A DNA stretch of 64,000 nucleotides from Janthinobacterium sp. CG3 (GCF_000344615.1 NZ_KB467824.1:4243767-4307766), one strand, 5' to 3'; shown: positions 21,114 through 30,337, counted from the first letter of the stretch. Translations and numbers: made by a program. The notes: generated by a model from the letters alone, not told the origin.

Positions 21114-21698
21114 ATGAAGCAACGAATCGAGCCTCTTATCCTTTGCCTGCTGCTGCTTTGCGCCGGAGCGGCGCCGGCGCAGGCGCCCAAACTGGAGATG
21201 CCAAAATTGGACGTGTCGGTGCGGCGCGTGGATCTGGACACCTTGCATATGTACGAGGTGGAGGCCAGTGGCACGGTACAGGCGCCGCCGGCCACGGTGT
21301 GGCGGGTGCTGACGACCTACGACCGCATGAACGAGTTCGTGCCGGACCTGGCCTCGTGCCGGGTCCTGTCGCGCAACGGCAACGAGGTGGTCGTCGAGCA
21401 GTTCGGCACGGCGCGCTTCCTGTTCATGGCGAAATCGATCCACCTGATCGTGCGCGCCACCGAAAATCCGATGTCGTCGATCGACATCTCGCTGATCTCG
21501 GGCGACATGAAACACTACGAATCGCGCTGGGAACTGGTGCCGCTGCACGAAACGGGCGGCACGCGGGTGCTCTACAGCGGCAAAATGAGCCCGAACTTCT
21601 ACGTGCCGGGGATGCTCGGCACGCAGATCATCCGCGGCGACATCGAGCGCATGCTCGGCGCGGTGCTGGCGCGGCTCGACAGCCGGCGCGAGCAGTGA
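21114..21698 (+). CDS. Exported SRPBCC (START-like) domain protein
   Basis: This 194-residue protein has a clear signal peptide (IEPLILCLLLLCAGAAPAQA, about 5-24). The mature part has the helix-grip pattern of SRPBCC/polyketide-cyclase-like proteins: VEASGTVQAPPATVWRVLT, then YDRMNEFVPDLASCRVL, and the C-terminal helix IIRGDIERMLGAVLARLD. Such domains bind hydrophobic ligands, but no ligand or partner can be named. It is likely periplasmic. It is followed by two copies of the palindromic element and a REP element, and faces an unknown gene at 21955-22410. Confidence 0.85.
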   Translation: MKQRIEPLILCLLLLCAGAAPAQAPKLEMPKLDVSVRRVDLDTLHMYEVEASGTVQAPPATVWRVLTTYDRMNEFVPDLASCRVLSRNGNEVVVEQFGTARFLFMAKSIHLIVRATENPMSSIDISLISGDMKHYESRWELVPLHETGGTRVLYSGKMSPNFYVPGMLGTQIIRGDIERMLGAVLARLDSRREQ

Positions 21699-21725
21699 CG
21701 CCGCGGGCTGCGGCGTTGAAATCGT

Positions 21726-21770
21726 TCAAACCAGGGGCCTAACCGCAGGGCCTGGCCCCGATGCCGCTCA
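21726..21770. repeat. Dispersed palindromic element
   Basis: AAACCAGGGGCC, then GGGCCTGGCCCC: a shortened copy with left arm and core, 28 bases downstream of the SRPBCC gene stop. Confidence 0.6.
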
Positions 21771-21780
21771 GTTAAGCTTG

Positions 21781-21868
21781 CGTAGGTCGGATGAGCGACG
21801 GCGTAATCCGACGCCGGGCCGCCGCCGACGCCAGTCGGGTTACGCCGTTCCGGCTAACCCGACCTAGG
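21781..21868. repeat. REP-type element, paired copy
   Basis: It begins GTAGGTCGGATGAGCGACGG, passes TAATCCGACGCC and ends with GGCTAACCCGACCTAG, so two inverted REP units are joined. The same unit occurs at 33938, 43394, 53981 and 58391. It lies between convergent genes. Confidence 0.85.
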
Positions 21869-21885
21869 AAAAGCCTTCACTGCGC

Positions 21886-21930
21886 CGCATCGGGGTTTGA
21901 CCCCGGCTCTTTGCCGCCGCTTGGTTTCCA
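21886..21930. repeat. Dispersed palindromic element
   Basis: CGGGGTTTGACCCCGG is followed by GCCGCTTGGTTT, the core and right arm of the family. It sits 25 bases beyond the stop codon of the minus-strand gene at 21955. Confidence 0.7.
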
Positions 21931-21954
21931 GCGCCGCCGGCCCGCCAGGGGCGC

Positions 21955-22410
21955 TCAGGCCAGATAGGTGTCGCGGTCGCGCAGTTCGGCGAAGTTTTCC
22001 AGGTTGCCGATCTTGACGAGCACCGGGTTCAGGCTGGCCTGGGTCTGCATCGAACGCCAGGCGAACAGCCATTCCTGCTCGGCGGCCTCCGGGCCCGATT
22101 TGCTGAAGGCCGCGCCCAGCGCGGCGCGCACGCCGTATTCGACGGCGCCGTCGATGCCGGCCCAGCTGGGCAGCGCGCGCTGCACGGCGCGGTGCAGGCG
22201 CTCGCCGAACTCCTCGGTGTTGTGGATGATCAGGCAGCAGTCGGCCGGCGCGAACAGGTCGAACAATTTCTTGTCCCAGGCCTGGGAAAAACTCAAGGTC
22301 AGGCAGTTGGCGGCCGGGGTCAGGCGGAACTGCCCCAGGGTGAGCGCCAGTTCGAGGTCGCTGCGCTGGCCGTAGCGGTGCAGGGTCGGGGGGCGTTTGT
22401 AATCGTGCAT
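21955..22410 (-). CDS. Hypothetical protein, 151 residues
   Basis: I do not recognise the family. It is a soluble protein with no signal peptide, starting MHDYKRPPTLHRYGQRSDLE. It has mixed helix/strand composition, a hydrophobic strand CLIIHNTEEFGERL and the segment EYGVRAALGAAFSKSG. Codon use matches the neighbours, and the frame uses a normal ATG with TTGAGTTAAGC upstream. It lies 70 bases downstream of the DUF2721 gene on the same strand and may be cotranscribed with it. No function is proposed. Confidence 0.75.
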   Translation of the reverse strand: MHDYKRPPTLHRYGQRSDLELALTLGQFRLTPAANCLTLSFSQAWDKKLFDLFAPADCCLIIHNTEEFGERLHRAVQRALPSWAGIDGAVEYGVRAALGAAFSKSGPEAAEQEWLFAWRSMQTQASLNPVLVKIGNLENFAELRDRDTYLA

Positions 22411-22480
22411 GCTTAACTCAATATAATCAAAATGGTGGCGGAATACGTTACGGTCCCGGTGGCGCCGCGCCGCGGCGGCA

Positions 22481-22921
22481 CTAGCTGTGGATGCGAACGT
22501 GGCGCCGGGTGCGCATGGCTTTCGAGGCGATGAAAATTTCGCTGAGCAAATACACGAAGCTGCCGATCAGGGTCAGCATCGCCGCGACGAAAAACGCCGC
22601 GATGTATTTGTCGAGCACGACGTTCAGGGTGTCGCCGGCGAACAGCATCGCAATCACCAGGCAAATCAGCAGGCCGCAGGCGGTGCTGAGGGTGATCGAG
22701 TAGTTAATCAGGTGGCTGCGCTGGTACAGCGTGTCCAGCTCGGCCATATAGGTTTCGTTATAGCCGATGTCGAGCCGGTCCTCCAACACGCGCGAACGGT
22801 CGATGATGCGCGCCAGCCGGTTGGTCAGCACCATTAAGTTGGTGCACACGCCGGTGAGCAAAAACACCGGCGCGATCGCCAGTTGGATGATGTGGCCGAT
22901 GTCGCCAACGTGAATATTCAT
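22481..22921 (-). CDS. DUF2721 family membrane protein
   Basis: This 146-residue inner-membrane protein has three hydrophobic segments (about 8-30, 72-95 and 102-127). The cytoplasmic segment after the first helix, TNRLARIIDRSRVLEDRL, and the RSHLINYSITLSTACGLL helix are characteristic of DUF2721. The C-terminus is basic (RTRRHVRIHS). Function of the family is unknown. It is probably cotranscribed with the hypothetical gene at 21955-22410. Confidence 0.85.
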   Translation of the reverse strand: MNIHVGDIGHIIQLAIAPVFLLTGVCTNLMVLTNRLARIIDRSRVLEDRLDIGYNETYMAELDTLYQRSHLINYSITLSTACGLLICLVIAMLFAGDTLNVVLDKYIAAFFVAAMLTLIGSFVYLLSEIFIASKAMRTRRHVRIHS

Positions 22922-23045
22922 AGAAAACTTTATCGTCGATGCTGTGCCGCGTAGGCTGTAGTGTAGCAGCCCGGCAGGCCGCGGCGCTGAAATACCCTGG
23001 CCGCCGCTGTCCTTGCAGTGGGCGGCGTGCCGGCTGCGCGCCCGC

Positions 23046-24002
23046 TTAGTCGAAGCGGCCCTTGCGTTTGAACTGCTCGGTGGCCGCCACCAGCGCCGCC
23101 GCGATGCCGCTTTCCAGCGCGCCGTGGCCGGCGTCGGCGATCATTTTCAGGTGCGCGCCGGGCCAGGCCTGGTGCAGGCGGTGCGCCGACAGCGGCGGGC
23201 AGATGACGTCGTAGCGCCCCTGCACGATGAGCGCCGGCAGGTGGGCGATGCGGCCGACGTCGCGGATCAGCTGGTCGTCGGTGAAAAAGCCGAGGTTGCT
23301 CATGTAATGCGCCTCGAGCCGGCCCAGGCCCAGGTCGAAGGCGTCGTTGGACGCCTCCTCGGGCTGCGGCAGCAGGTAGGAGCGGCGTCCCTCGAAGCGG
23401 CTCCAGGCGCGCACAGCCGGCAAATGCACGGCAGGGTCGTCGCTCAGGCAGCGCCGGGTGTAGGCGCCCAGCAGGTCGCCGCGCTCGTCCGGCGGGATCG
23501 GCGCGATGAATTCCTCGTACAGCTCGGGGTAGAACCAGCGCATGTCGTGCAGGAACCAGTCGATTTCGGCCCGGGTGCACAGGAAAATGCCGCGCAACAC
23601 GAAGCCGAGGCAGGCCTGCGGGTGCGCCTGGCCGTACGCCAACGCCAGCGTCGAGCCCCACGAGCCGCCGAACACCAGCCACTTGGCGATGCCGAACTTG
23701 GCGCGCAGCACTTCGATGTCCTCGACCAGCAACTGGGTGGTGTTGTTGCGGCACTCGCCCAGCGGCGTCGACTTGCCGGCGCCGCGCTGGTCGAACAGGA
23801 TCACCCGGTAATAGCGCGGATCGAAAAAACGCCGGTGCTGCGGCGACAGGCCGGCGCCGGGGCCGCCATGCAGGAACAACACCGGCACGCCGTCGGGATT
23901 GCCGCACTCTTCCCAGTAAATCGTGTGCAGGTCGTCAACCGCCAGCATGCCGTGTTGGTTCGGCAGCGTGGGCGGAAACAGCGGTGACAGCGCGTCGGGC
24001 AT
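23046..24002 (-). CDS. pip: Prolyl aminopeptidase
   Basis: This 318-residue alpha/beta-hydrolase of peptidase family S33 removes N-terminal proline from peptides in the cytoplasm. The oxyanion motif LFLHGGPGAGLSP is near residue 45. The nucleophile lies in GGSWGSTLALAYGQAHP, the acid is Asp in VQGRYDVICP and the base His in ADAGHGALESG. DQRGAGKSTP is also typical. Length is normal for bacterial proline iminopeptidases. It is followed by nothing obvious and preceded by the phaB terminator, so it is probably transcribed alone. Confidence 0.94.
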   Translation of the reverse strand: MPDALSPLFPPTLPNQHGMLAVDDLHTIYWEECGNPDGVPVLFLHGGPGAGLSPQHRRFFDPRYYRVILFDQRGAGKSTPLGECRNNTTQLLVEDIEVLRAKFGIAKWLVFGGSWGSTLALAYGQAHPQACLGFVLRGIFLCTRAEIDWFLHDMRWFYPELYEEFIAPIPPDERGDLLGAYTRRCLSDDPAVHLPAVRAWSRFEGRRSYLLPQPEEASNDAFDLGLGRLEAHYMSNLGFFTDDQLIRDVGRIAHLPALIVQGRYDVICPPLSAHRLHQAWPGAHLKMIADAGHGALESGIAAALVAATEQFKRKGRFD

Positions 24003-24074
24003 GGCAGTCCTTGTTGGGTGTGGAGTTCGATTGTAGCGAAATATGCCGCGGCGGGCGGAAAAAGCCGCGCGCCC

Positions 24075-24099
24075 AAAAAAAAACCGCCCGAAGGCGGTG
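24075..24099 (-). terminator. Rho-independent terminator of the phaB transcript
   Basis: On the minus strand, CACCGCC-TTCG-GGCGGT is followed by a run of nine Ts. It lies about 65 bases downstream of the phaB stop codon. Confidence 0.88.
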
Positions 24100-24128
24100 C
24101 TGTCGATCGCTCAGTGCGCCGTCACAGC

Positions 24129-24161
24129 GCGGTAACAACGCGGTAACAACGCGGTTACACC
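24129..24161. repeat. Three tandem 11-base units
   Basis: GCGGTAACAAC occurs twice exactly and a third time with two changes, immediately after the phaB stop codon. It is short and may be slippage-derived. Confidence 0.85.
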
Positions 24162-24162
24162 C

Positions 24163-24903
24163 CTACGACATGTGCTGGCCGCCGTTGATCGAGATGTTGG
24201 CGCCGGTAACGAAAGCGGCTTCGTCCGATGCCAGATAGGCCACCAGGCCGGCCACTTCCTCGGGCTTGCCCAGGCGCGCCATCGGGATTTGCGGGATGAT
24301 TTTGGTGTCGAGCACTTCCTGCGGAATCGCCATCACCATCTTGGTGCCGATGTAGCCCGGCGATATGGTATTGACGGTGACGTTCTTGCGCGCCACTTCC
24401 AGCGCCAGCGCCTTGGTGAAACCGTGCATGCCGGCCTTGGCGGCCGAATAGTTGGTCTGGCCGAAGGCGCCCTTCTGGCCGTTGACGGAGGAAATGTTGA
24501 TGATGCGGCCCCAGCCGCGCTCAACCATGCCGTCGCAGACCGGTTTGGTCATGTTGAACACGGAGTCCAGATTGGTGGCCATGACGGCGTCCCAGTTTGG
24601 CTTGTCCATCTTCTTGAACGTCATGTCGCGCGTGATACCGGCGTTGTTGACCAGCACGTCGACCGGGCCGATTTCCTTTTCCACCGCCGCCACGCAAGCC
24701 TGGGCGGAATCGTAGTCGGCCACGTCGCAAGGGTACGCTTTGAAGTCGTAACCCATATCGCGGGTCGTGGCCAGCCACTCCGCCACCTTCGGATTGCCCG
24801 GTGAATAAGTGGTGACCACACGATAGCCCAGCGCCGCCAGCTTGAAACACACCGCTTCGCCCAAACCACCCATACCGCCGGTTACTAATGCAACTCTTGC
24901 CAT
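24163..24903 (-). CDS. phaB: Acetoacetyl-CoA reductase
   Basis: This 246-residue short-chain dehydrogenase reduces acetoacetyl-CoA to (R)-3-hydroxybutyryl-CoA with NADPH for polyhydroxybutyrate synthesis. The cofactor loop VTGGMGGLGEAVCFKLA is at the N-terminus. NNAGITRD follows, then Ser in NISSVNGQKGAFG and the YSAAKAG catalytic Tyr-Lys pair. The C-terminus ISINGGQHMS is typical of PhaB. AGGGGATAAAT precedes the ATG. It is 71 bases downstream of phaA on the same strand and likely cotranscribed. No phaC synthase is in the window. Confidence 0.96.
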   Translation of the reverse strand: MARVALVTGGMGGLGEAVCFKLAALGYRVVTTYSPGNPKVAEWLATTRDMGYDFKAYPCDVADYDSAQACVAAVEKEIGPVDVLVNNAGITRDMTFKKMDKPNWDAVMATNLDSVFNMTKPVCDGMVERGWGRIINISSVNGQKGAFGQTNYSAAKAGMHGFTKALALEVARKNVTVNTISPGYIGTKMVMAIPQEVLDTKIIPQIPMARLGKPEEVAGLVAYLASDEAAFVTGANISINGGQHMS

Positions 24904-24974
24904 ATTTATCCCCTAAGTTTTCGTCTTGCCACAAAAAGCATCTCAGACTGCATTACGCCGCTGGCGCCGACCGA

Positions 24975-26153
24975 TTAATCGCGCTCGATCGCCAGCGCCA
25001 CGCCCATACCGCCGCCGATGCACAGGGCCGCCAGGCCCTTCTTGGCGTCGCGCCGTATCATTTCATGGATCAGCGTCACCAGGATGCGGGCGCCGGACGC
25101 GCCGATCGGATGGCCGATGGCGATGGCGCCGCCGTTGACGTTGATCTTGCTGGTGTCCCACTCCATTTCCTTGTTCACCGCCAGGGCCTGGGCCGCGAAC
25201 GCCTCGTTAATTTCCATCAAGTCCAGGTCTTGCGGCGTCCAGCCGGCTTTTTTCAGGCATAGACGGCTGGCCGACACCGGTCCCATGCCCATCAGCGCCG
25301 GGTCCAGGCCCGACGAGGCGTAGGCCTTGATGCGGGCGAGCGGCTTCAAGCCGAGCTTTTTCGCTTCCGACGCCGACATCATGACGACGGCGGCGGCGCC
25401 GTCGTTCAGGCCGGAGGCGTTGCCGGCGGTGACGCTGCCGTCCTTCGAGAAGGCCGGGCGCAGGCCGGCCAGCGATTCCAGCGTCGAACCGGCCTTGACG
25501 TATTCGTCGTTGTCGAACACCACGGTGCCTTTTTTGCTGACGATGTCGAGCGGCAGGATTTCATCCTTGAACTTGCCGGCTTTTTGCGCCGCTTCCGCCT
25601 TCAGCTGCGACTGCAGCGCGAACTCGTCCTGGGCGGCGCGCGAGATGTCGTATTTCTTCGCGACGTTCTCGGCGGTGATGCCCATGTGGTATTGGTTGTA
25701 GACGTCCCACAGGCCGTCGACGATCATGGTGTCGACCATCTTGAAGTCGCCCATGCGGAAACCGTCGCGCGAACCGTTCATCACGTGCGGCGAGGCGCTC
25801 ATGTTTTCCTGGCCGCCGGCGATGATGATGTTGGCGTCGCCGCACTTGATCGCCTGGGTCGCCAGGTGGGTGGCTTTCAAGCCGCTGCCGCACACCTTGT
25901 TGATGGTGAAGGCGGGAATGCCGGACGGCAGGCCGGCCTTGATGACGGCCTGGCGCGCCGGGTTTTGGCCGACGCCGGCGGTCAGTACCTGGCCCAGGAT
26001 GGCTTCGCTGATCAGGTTGGCGTCGATGCCGGTTTGGGCCATCAAGCCCTTGATCACATGGGCGCCCAGTTCGGACGCCGGGATCTTGGCCAGACTGCCG
26101 CCGAATTTACCCACTGCGGTACGGCCTGCGGCCACGATAACAACATCTTCCAT
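24975..26153 (-). CDS. phaA: Acetyl-CoA C-acetyltransferase (beta-ketothiolase)
   Basis: This 392-residue thiolase condenses two acetyl-CoA to acetoacetyl-CoA, the first step of polyhydroxybutyrate synthesis. The nucleophile Cys88 is in [10 protein letters not shown], His348 in [11 protein letters not shown] and the second Cys378 in [15 protein letters not shown], positions that agree with classical PhaA thiolases. CGGAGAAACAA gives a ribosome binding site. An operator-like palindrome is directly upstream at 26170-26184. With phaB downstream and a phasin gene upstream it forms a PHB locus. Confidence 0.95.
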   Translation of the reverse strand: MEDVVIVAAGRTAVGKFGGSLAKIPASELGAHVIKGLMAQTGIDANLISEAILGQVLTAGVGQNPARQAVIKAGLPSGIPAFTINKVCGSGLKATHLATQAIKCGDANIIIAGGQENMSASPHVMNGSRDGFRMGDFKMVDTMIVDGLWDVYNQYHMGITAENVAKKYDISRAAQDEFALQSQLKAEAAQKAGKFKDEILPLDIVSKKGTVVFDNDEYVKAGSTLESLAGLRPAFSKDGSVTAGNASGLNDGAAAVVMMSASEAKKLGLKPLARIKAYASSGLDPALMGMGPVSASRLCLKKAGWTPQDLDLMEINEAFAAQALAVNKEMEWDTSKINVNGGAIAIGHPIGASGARILVTLIHEMIRRDAKKGLAALCIGGGMGVALAIERD

Positions 26154-26169
26154 TTGTTTCTCCGATTTG

Positions 26170-26184
26170 CTGACCGATGGTCAG
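26170..26184. promoter_or_regulatory. Operator-like palindrome upstream of phaA
   Basis: CTGACC-GAT-GGTCAG is a perfect inverted repeat with 6-base arms, centred 24 bases upstream of the phaA start. Its form recalls TetR-family operators, but no TetR gene is in the window. Its position, next to the Shine-Dalgarno region, would fit repression. Confidence 0.4.
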
Positions 26185-26268
26185 GTTAAGTAAACACTCG
26201 CCATAAAGCTCTACCAACTACACTACCATAAGTCACTACGCCACCGCGGCGCGGCGCCCGCGTTCGCT

Positions 26269-26799
26269 TCAGTTGGCGCCGCGCTGGCGCACGTCGGCCG
26301 TGTCGGCCGGCGCCGCTTCCGCGCGGGCGTGCCCGGCGTGCGTGGTTTTATCATACGCTTCATGGACGTTAACGAAAGCGCTTTTCAAAAAACTATTTAT
26401 TGGGGTGGCAACGGCGTCCGGGGTTTGCTTGACGACATCGACAAGTTCGCCTACTTTTTGTTTCGAAACCGCAAGTTCTTTGTGCGCCACGGCGGCCAGC
26501 CTGGCTTGCGCGCCCTGGGCGATGTCGCCGGCCTGGCGGCCATACGCGCTGGCGCGGTCCAGCGCCAGGCGCGACTGGGCGCTGGCGGCGCTGAACCACT
26601 GCTGCGGGCTGCGCACCGCCATCCATTGCCCGGCCGCCACGGTGGTGGCGGCCAGCGCGGTGCGCACCGCGTCCACGTTCAGATCGACCACTGTCACGCC
26701 GCTGTCAAACGCGGCCTCGGCGAAGGCGCTGGCGCTCGCCAATTGGGCGTCCAGCACGGCTTTGCCGGCGCGTGTCAGTTGTTCGGAAAGAGCAAACAT
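26269..26799 (-). CDS. Phasin family protein
   Basis: This is a 176-residue Ala-rich, amphipathic helical protein expected to coat polyhydroxybutyrate granules. It begins MFALSEQLTRAGKAVLDAQL, a typical phasin N-terminus, and has continuous heptad-like helices with no membrane segment. I place the start at ATG 26799, because GAGGA is 6 bases upstream; a TTG at 26814 would include that site in the coding region. Downstream are phaA and phaB on the same strand. An FNR-type site and a matching -10 lie upstream (26852-26893), suggesting induction at low oxygen. Confidence 0.9.
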   Translation of the reverse strand: MFALSEQLTRAGKAVLDAQLASASAFAEAAFDSGVTVVDLNVDAVRTALAATTVAAGQWMAVRSPQQWFSAASAQSRLALDRASAYGRQAGDIAQGAQARLAAVAHKELAVSKQKVGELVDVVKQTPDAVATPINSFLKSAFVNVHEAYDKTTHAGHARAEAAPADTADVRQRGAN

Positions 26800-26851
26800 G
26801 GAAATCCTCGTCAAGTAAATAGCGTTGCCGTGTTGCGCCGCCTAGCATTCC

Positions 26852-26893
26852 ACTGTAAGCGCCCCGTCCGGTAAGCCACTTGATTTTTATCAA
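26852..26893 (-). promoter_or_regulatory. FNR/Anr-type site and promoter of the phasin gene
   Basis: TTGAT-TTTT-ATCAA at 26880-26893 is a perfect match to the FNR/Anr consensus. On the minus strand, TACAGT at 26857-26852 would be the -10 of a start near 26845, which puts the site centre at about -41.5, the class II activator position. A further ATCAA-C-TTGAT palindrome is at 26899-26909. The regulator binding here is not identified. Confidence 0.6.
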
Positions 26894-26930
26894 GCATATC
26901 AACTTGATCACTTAAAACAGTCTCCAATTG

Positions 26931-27839
26931 TCACGACAATAATTTAATGCCGTCCAGGGTCAGCGCGCACTGCTCGCGGATCACGCCGACGAAATCGCGC
27001 ACATAGGCTTTCTCGCTGAACGCCGCCGAGACCGAGACGAACAGGTCGCTCCACAGGCCGTGCTCGCCGACCGGGCGCGCCACCACGTAGTCGTAGTCGA
27101 CGTAGTTCTTGATGGCCCAGTTCGGCAACGCGGCGACGCCGCGCCGGCTCGCCACCAGTTGCAGGATGGCGACGGTGAGTTCGGCGGTGCGGCGCTCGAA
27201 CTCGACGCCGGCCGGGCGCAGCACTTCGCGGATCAGGTCGATGCGCTGCTCCGGCACCGGGTAGGTGATCAGGGTTTCGCCGGCGAAGTCGCGCGCCGCC
27301 AGCCGGCGGCGCGCCTGCAAGCGGTGCTTTTGCGCCATCACCACCAGGATTTCAAAGCGGAACAGCGGGAAGGTGGCGAAGTCGGGGCCGTAGTGCGAGC
27401 CGATCACCAGGTCGGCGGCGCCGCTGCGCAGCAGCTCGGCCGGCTCGCTGTGGAAGCCCGACACCAGGTCGATCTCGACCTCCGGCCAGCGCTGGCGGAA
27501 CGCGTCCATCACCGGCATCAGCCAGTCGAAGCAGGTGTGGCATTCGAGCGCCACGCGCAGCGTGCCCCGGTCGCCCTGCGACAGGCGGGCCAGGTCGCGC
27601 TCGGCCTGCTCGATCTCGGGCAACAGCAGGTCGGCCAGTTGCAACAGGCGCCCGCCGGTGGCGGTGAAGCCGATCGGCATCGACTTGCGCTCGAACAGCG
27701 GGGTGCCGTAGCGCTCCTCCAGCAATTTGATCTGGTGCGACAGCGCCGACTGGGTCAGGTTCAGCAATTGCGCGGCGCGCACCAGGCTGCCGGCGGAGCG
27801 CAGCGCGCTCAGGGTACGCAAATGGCGCAGTTCTAGCAT
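26931..27839 (-). CDS. metR: LysR-type activator of methionine genes
   Basis: This 302-residue LysR-type regulator is transcribed divergently from metE, the standard MetR arrangement. The N-terminal helix-turn-helix (about 1-60) reads LRHLRTLSALRSAGSLVRAA with LTQSALSHQIKLLEERYG following. The co-inducer domain (about 90-295) includes LRVALECHTCFDWLMPVMDA, a strong MetR signature, and GVAALPNWAIKNYVDYDYV. Homocysteine is the known co-inducer in the family. The MetR box at 27869-27881 lies 30 bases upstream, so the gene is likely autoregulated. Confidence 0.95.
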   Translation of the reverse strand: MLELRHLRTLSALRSAGSLVRAAQLLNLTQSALSHQIKLLEERYGTPLFERKSMPIGFTATGGRLLQLADLLLPEIEQAERDLARLSQGDRGTLRVALECHTCFDWLMPVMDAFRQRWPEVEIDLVSGFHSEPAELLRSGAADLVIGSHYGPDFATFPLFRFEILVVMAQKHRLQARRRLAARDFAGETLITYPVPEQRIDLIREVLRPAGVEFERRTAELTVAILQLVASRRGVAALPNWAIKNYVDYDYVVARPVGEHGLWSDLFVSVSAAFSEKAYVRDFVGVIREQCALTLDGIKLLS

Positions 27840-27868
27840 GGGCGGGGTGGCAATCTCAGGTAGGTGTA

Positions 27869-27881
27869 TGAATATTTTTCA
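27869..27881. promoter_or_regulatory. MetR box between metR and metE
   Basis: TGAATATTTTTCA matches the MetR consensus TGAA-N5-TTCA exactly. It sits 30 bases from metR and 84 bases from the metE start. A second inverted repeat, CGAAAC-GGCAAAAT-GTTTCG, lies beside it at 27884-27903. Confidence 0.75.
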
Positions 27882-27965
27882 TGCGAAACGGCAAAATGTT
27901 TCGTTTTGATTATAGAGCAGTTTACCGCACACTCTAGCCCACCAATATTAAATCTCAATGACACC

Positions 27966-30302
27966 ATGACTACGATCAATACCCATACCCTCGGCTTCCC
28001 GCGCATCGGCGCCAACCGCGAATTGAAAGTGGCGCTGGAACAGCATTGGCGCGGCGAACTCAGCGTCGACGGCCTGGAAGCGGTCGGCCGCCAACTGCGC
28101 GCGCGCCACTGGGCGCTGCAACAAGAAGCCGGCCTGGACTGGGTCAGCGTCGGCGACTTCGCCTTCTACGACCAGGTCGCCAACCACATCCAGCTGCTCG
28201 GCTGCGAACCGGCGCGCTTCGGCTTCGACGCCGCCCAGGCGCCGCTGGCGCGCTACTTCGCGATGGCGCGCGGTGATGGCGGCGGCGACGCTGGCGCCTG
28301 CGACGCCGGCTGCGGCGCCGCCGAGCACCGGCACGGCGCCAGCCACGCGCTGGAAATGACGAAGTGGTTCGACACCAATTACCACTACCTGGTGCCCGAG
28401 TTCACGCCGGAAACCCAGTTCTCGCTGGCCTGCGAGCGCCTGTTCGCCGAGGTGGCCGAGGCGCAGGCGCTGGGCCACGCCGTCAAGGCCGTCGTGCTGG
28501 GGCCGCTGACCTTCCTGTGGCTGGGCAAGGAACGCGGCGCGCCCGGCTTCGAGCGCCTGTCGCTGCTGCAACAATTGCTGCCGGTGTACGGCGCCCTGCT
28601 CGACCGCCTCAAGCAAGTCAACGTCGAGTGGGTGCAAATAGACGAGCCCATCCTCGGACTCGACCTGCCGCCGGCCTGGCGCGCCGCTTTTGAAAGCAGC
28701 TACTGGCAGTTGAACCAGGTCGGCGTCAAGCTACTGCTGGCGACCTACTTCGCGCCGCTGGAGGAAAACCTCAGCCTGGCCTGCCGCCTGCCGGTGGCCG
28801 GCCTGCATGTCGACGGCGTGCGCGCCGCCCACGAGCTGGTCAGCGTGTGCGACTGGCTGCCCGCCCACAAGGTGCTGTCGATCGGCATCGTCGACGGCCG
28901 CAACGTCTGGCGTAGCGACCTCGACGCGGCGCTGGCCGCGCTCACGCCGCTGCTGGCCAAGCGCGGCGGCGCGCTGTGGCTGGCGCCGTCCTGCTCGCTG
29001 CTGCACGTCCCGTTCAGCCTGGCGGCGGAAACCCGGCTGGACCCGGAAATCCAGTCCTGGCTGGCCTTCGCCACCGAAAAATTGGCCGAACTGGCGCTGC
29101 TCAAGGGCGCGCTGGACGGCGCCGACGCGGCCGGCGCGCTCGGGTTCGCCATGGACGCCGGCCGCGCCGCCGTGGCCGGGCGCCGCGCCAGCGCCCGCGT
29201 GCACCGCGCCGACGTCGCCGCCCGCCTGCGCGCGCTGGCGCCGCGCGCCGACCAGCGCCAGTCCGCCTTCGCGCAGCGCCAGGGCGCGCAACAGGCGCGC
29301 CTGCGCCTGCCGGCCTTCCCGACCACGACCATCGGCTCCTTCCCGCAGACGGCGGCGATCCGCGCCGCCCGCGCCGCCTTCAAGCGCGGCGAACTCAGCC
29401 GCCAGGATTACGACAGCCGCATGCGCGCCGAAATCGCCGACGCCGTGCAACGCCAGGAGGCGCTGGGGCTGGACGTGCTGGTGCACGGCGAGGCCGAGCG
29501 CAACGACATGGTCGAGTACTTCGGCGAGCAACTCGACGGTTTCGCCTTCACCGGCCAGGGCTGGGTGCAGTCGTACGGCTCGCGCTGCGTCAAGCCGCCG
29601 GTGATCTACGGCGACGTCGCCCGGCCGCGGCCGATGACGCTGGCCTGGACCGTGCACGCGCAAAGCCTGACCGCCAAGCCGATGAAGGGCATGCTGACCG
29701 GCCCGGTGACGATGCTGCAATGGTCGTTCGTGCGCGACGACCAGCCGCGCGCCGACACCGCGCTGCAAATCGCGCTGGCGATCCGCGACGAGGTGGCCGA
29801 CCTGGAACAGGCCGGCATCGGCGTGATCCAGATCGACGAGCCGGCCATGCGCGAGGGTTTGCCGCTGCGCCGCGGCCAGTGGCACGGCTACCTCGACTGG
29901 GCCACCCGGGCCTTCCGCGTGGCCGCCGGCGTGGCCGCCGACGCCACCCAGATCCACACCCACATGTGTTACGCCGAGTTCAACGACATCCTGCCGCAGA
30001 TCGCCGCGATGGACGCCGACGTCATCACCATTGAAACCAGCCGCTCCGACATGGAGTTGCTGCGCGGCTTCGGCCAGTTCGCCTACCCGAACCAGATCGG
30101 CCCCGGCGTCTACGACATCCACTCGCCGCGGGTGCCGAGCGCGGCCGAGATGGTGCGCCTGTTGCAAAAAGCCAGCGCCGTGATCCCGCCGGCGCACCTG
30201 TGGGTGAACCCCGACTGCGGCTTGAAAACGCGGGCCTGGGCCGAGACCGAAACCGCGCTGGCCAACATGGTAGATGCCGCACGGCAAATGCGCGCAATGT
30301 AA
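27966..30302 (+). CDS. metE: Cobalamin-independent methionine synthase
   Basis: This 778-residue cytoplasmic enzyme transfers the methyl group of 5-methyltetrahydropteroyltriglutamate to homocysteine. The N-terminal half starts [18 protein letters not shown]. The C-terminal catalytic half has [25 protein letters not shown] and the zinc ligands in [11 protein letters not shown] and [11 protein letters not shown]. The frame is open to 27864, but the MetR box lies there and ATG 27966 aligns with the family start. Oddity: around residues 103-127 there is a Gly/Asp/Ala-rich insert containing two Cys and three His. Regulation by the divergent MetR is very likely. Confidence 0.96.
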   Translation: MTTINTHTLGFPRIGANRELKVALEQHWRGELSVDGLEAVGRQLRARHWALQQEAGLDWVSVGDFAFYDQVANHIQLLGCEPARFGFDAAQAPLARYFAMARGDGGGDAGACDAGCGAAEHRHGASHALEMTKWFDTNYHYLVPEFTPETQFSLACERLFAEVAEAQALGHAVKAVVLGPLTFLWLGKERGAPGFERLSLLQQLLPVYGALLDRLKQVNVEWVQIDEPILGLDLPPAWRAAFESSYWQLNQVGVKLLLATYFAPLEENLSLACRLPVAGLHVDGVRAAHELVSVCDWLPAHKVLSIGIVDGRNVWRSDLDAALAALTPLLAKRGGALWLAPSCSLLHVPFSLAAETRLDPEIQSWLAFATEKLAELALLKGALDGADAAGALGFAMDAGRAAVAGRRASARVHRADVAARLRALAPRADQRQSAFAQRQGAQQARLRLPAFPTTTIGSFPQTAAIRAARAAFKRGELSRQDYDSRMRAEIADAVQRQEALGLDVLVHGEAERNDMVEYFGEQLDGFAFTGQGWVQSYGSRCVKPPVIYGDVARPRPMTLAWTVHAQSLTAKPMKGMLTGPVTMLQWSFVRDDQPRADTALQIALAIRDEVADLEQAGIGVIQIDEPAMREGLPLRRGQWHGYLDWATRAFRVAAGVAADATQIHTHMCYAEFNDILPQIAAMDADVITIETSRSDMELLRGFGQFAYPNQIGPGVYDIHSPRVPSAAEMVRLLQKASAVIPPAHLWVNPDCGLKTRAWAETETALANMVDAARQMRAM

Positions 30303-30337
30303 GTGAGCGCCAACTAATACCCGCCCGGCGGCATGTC

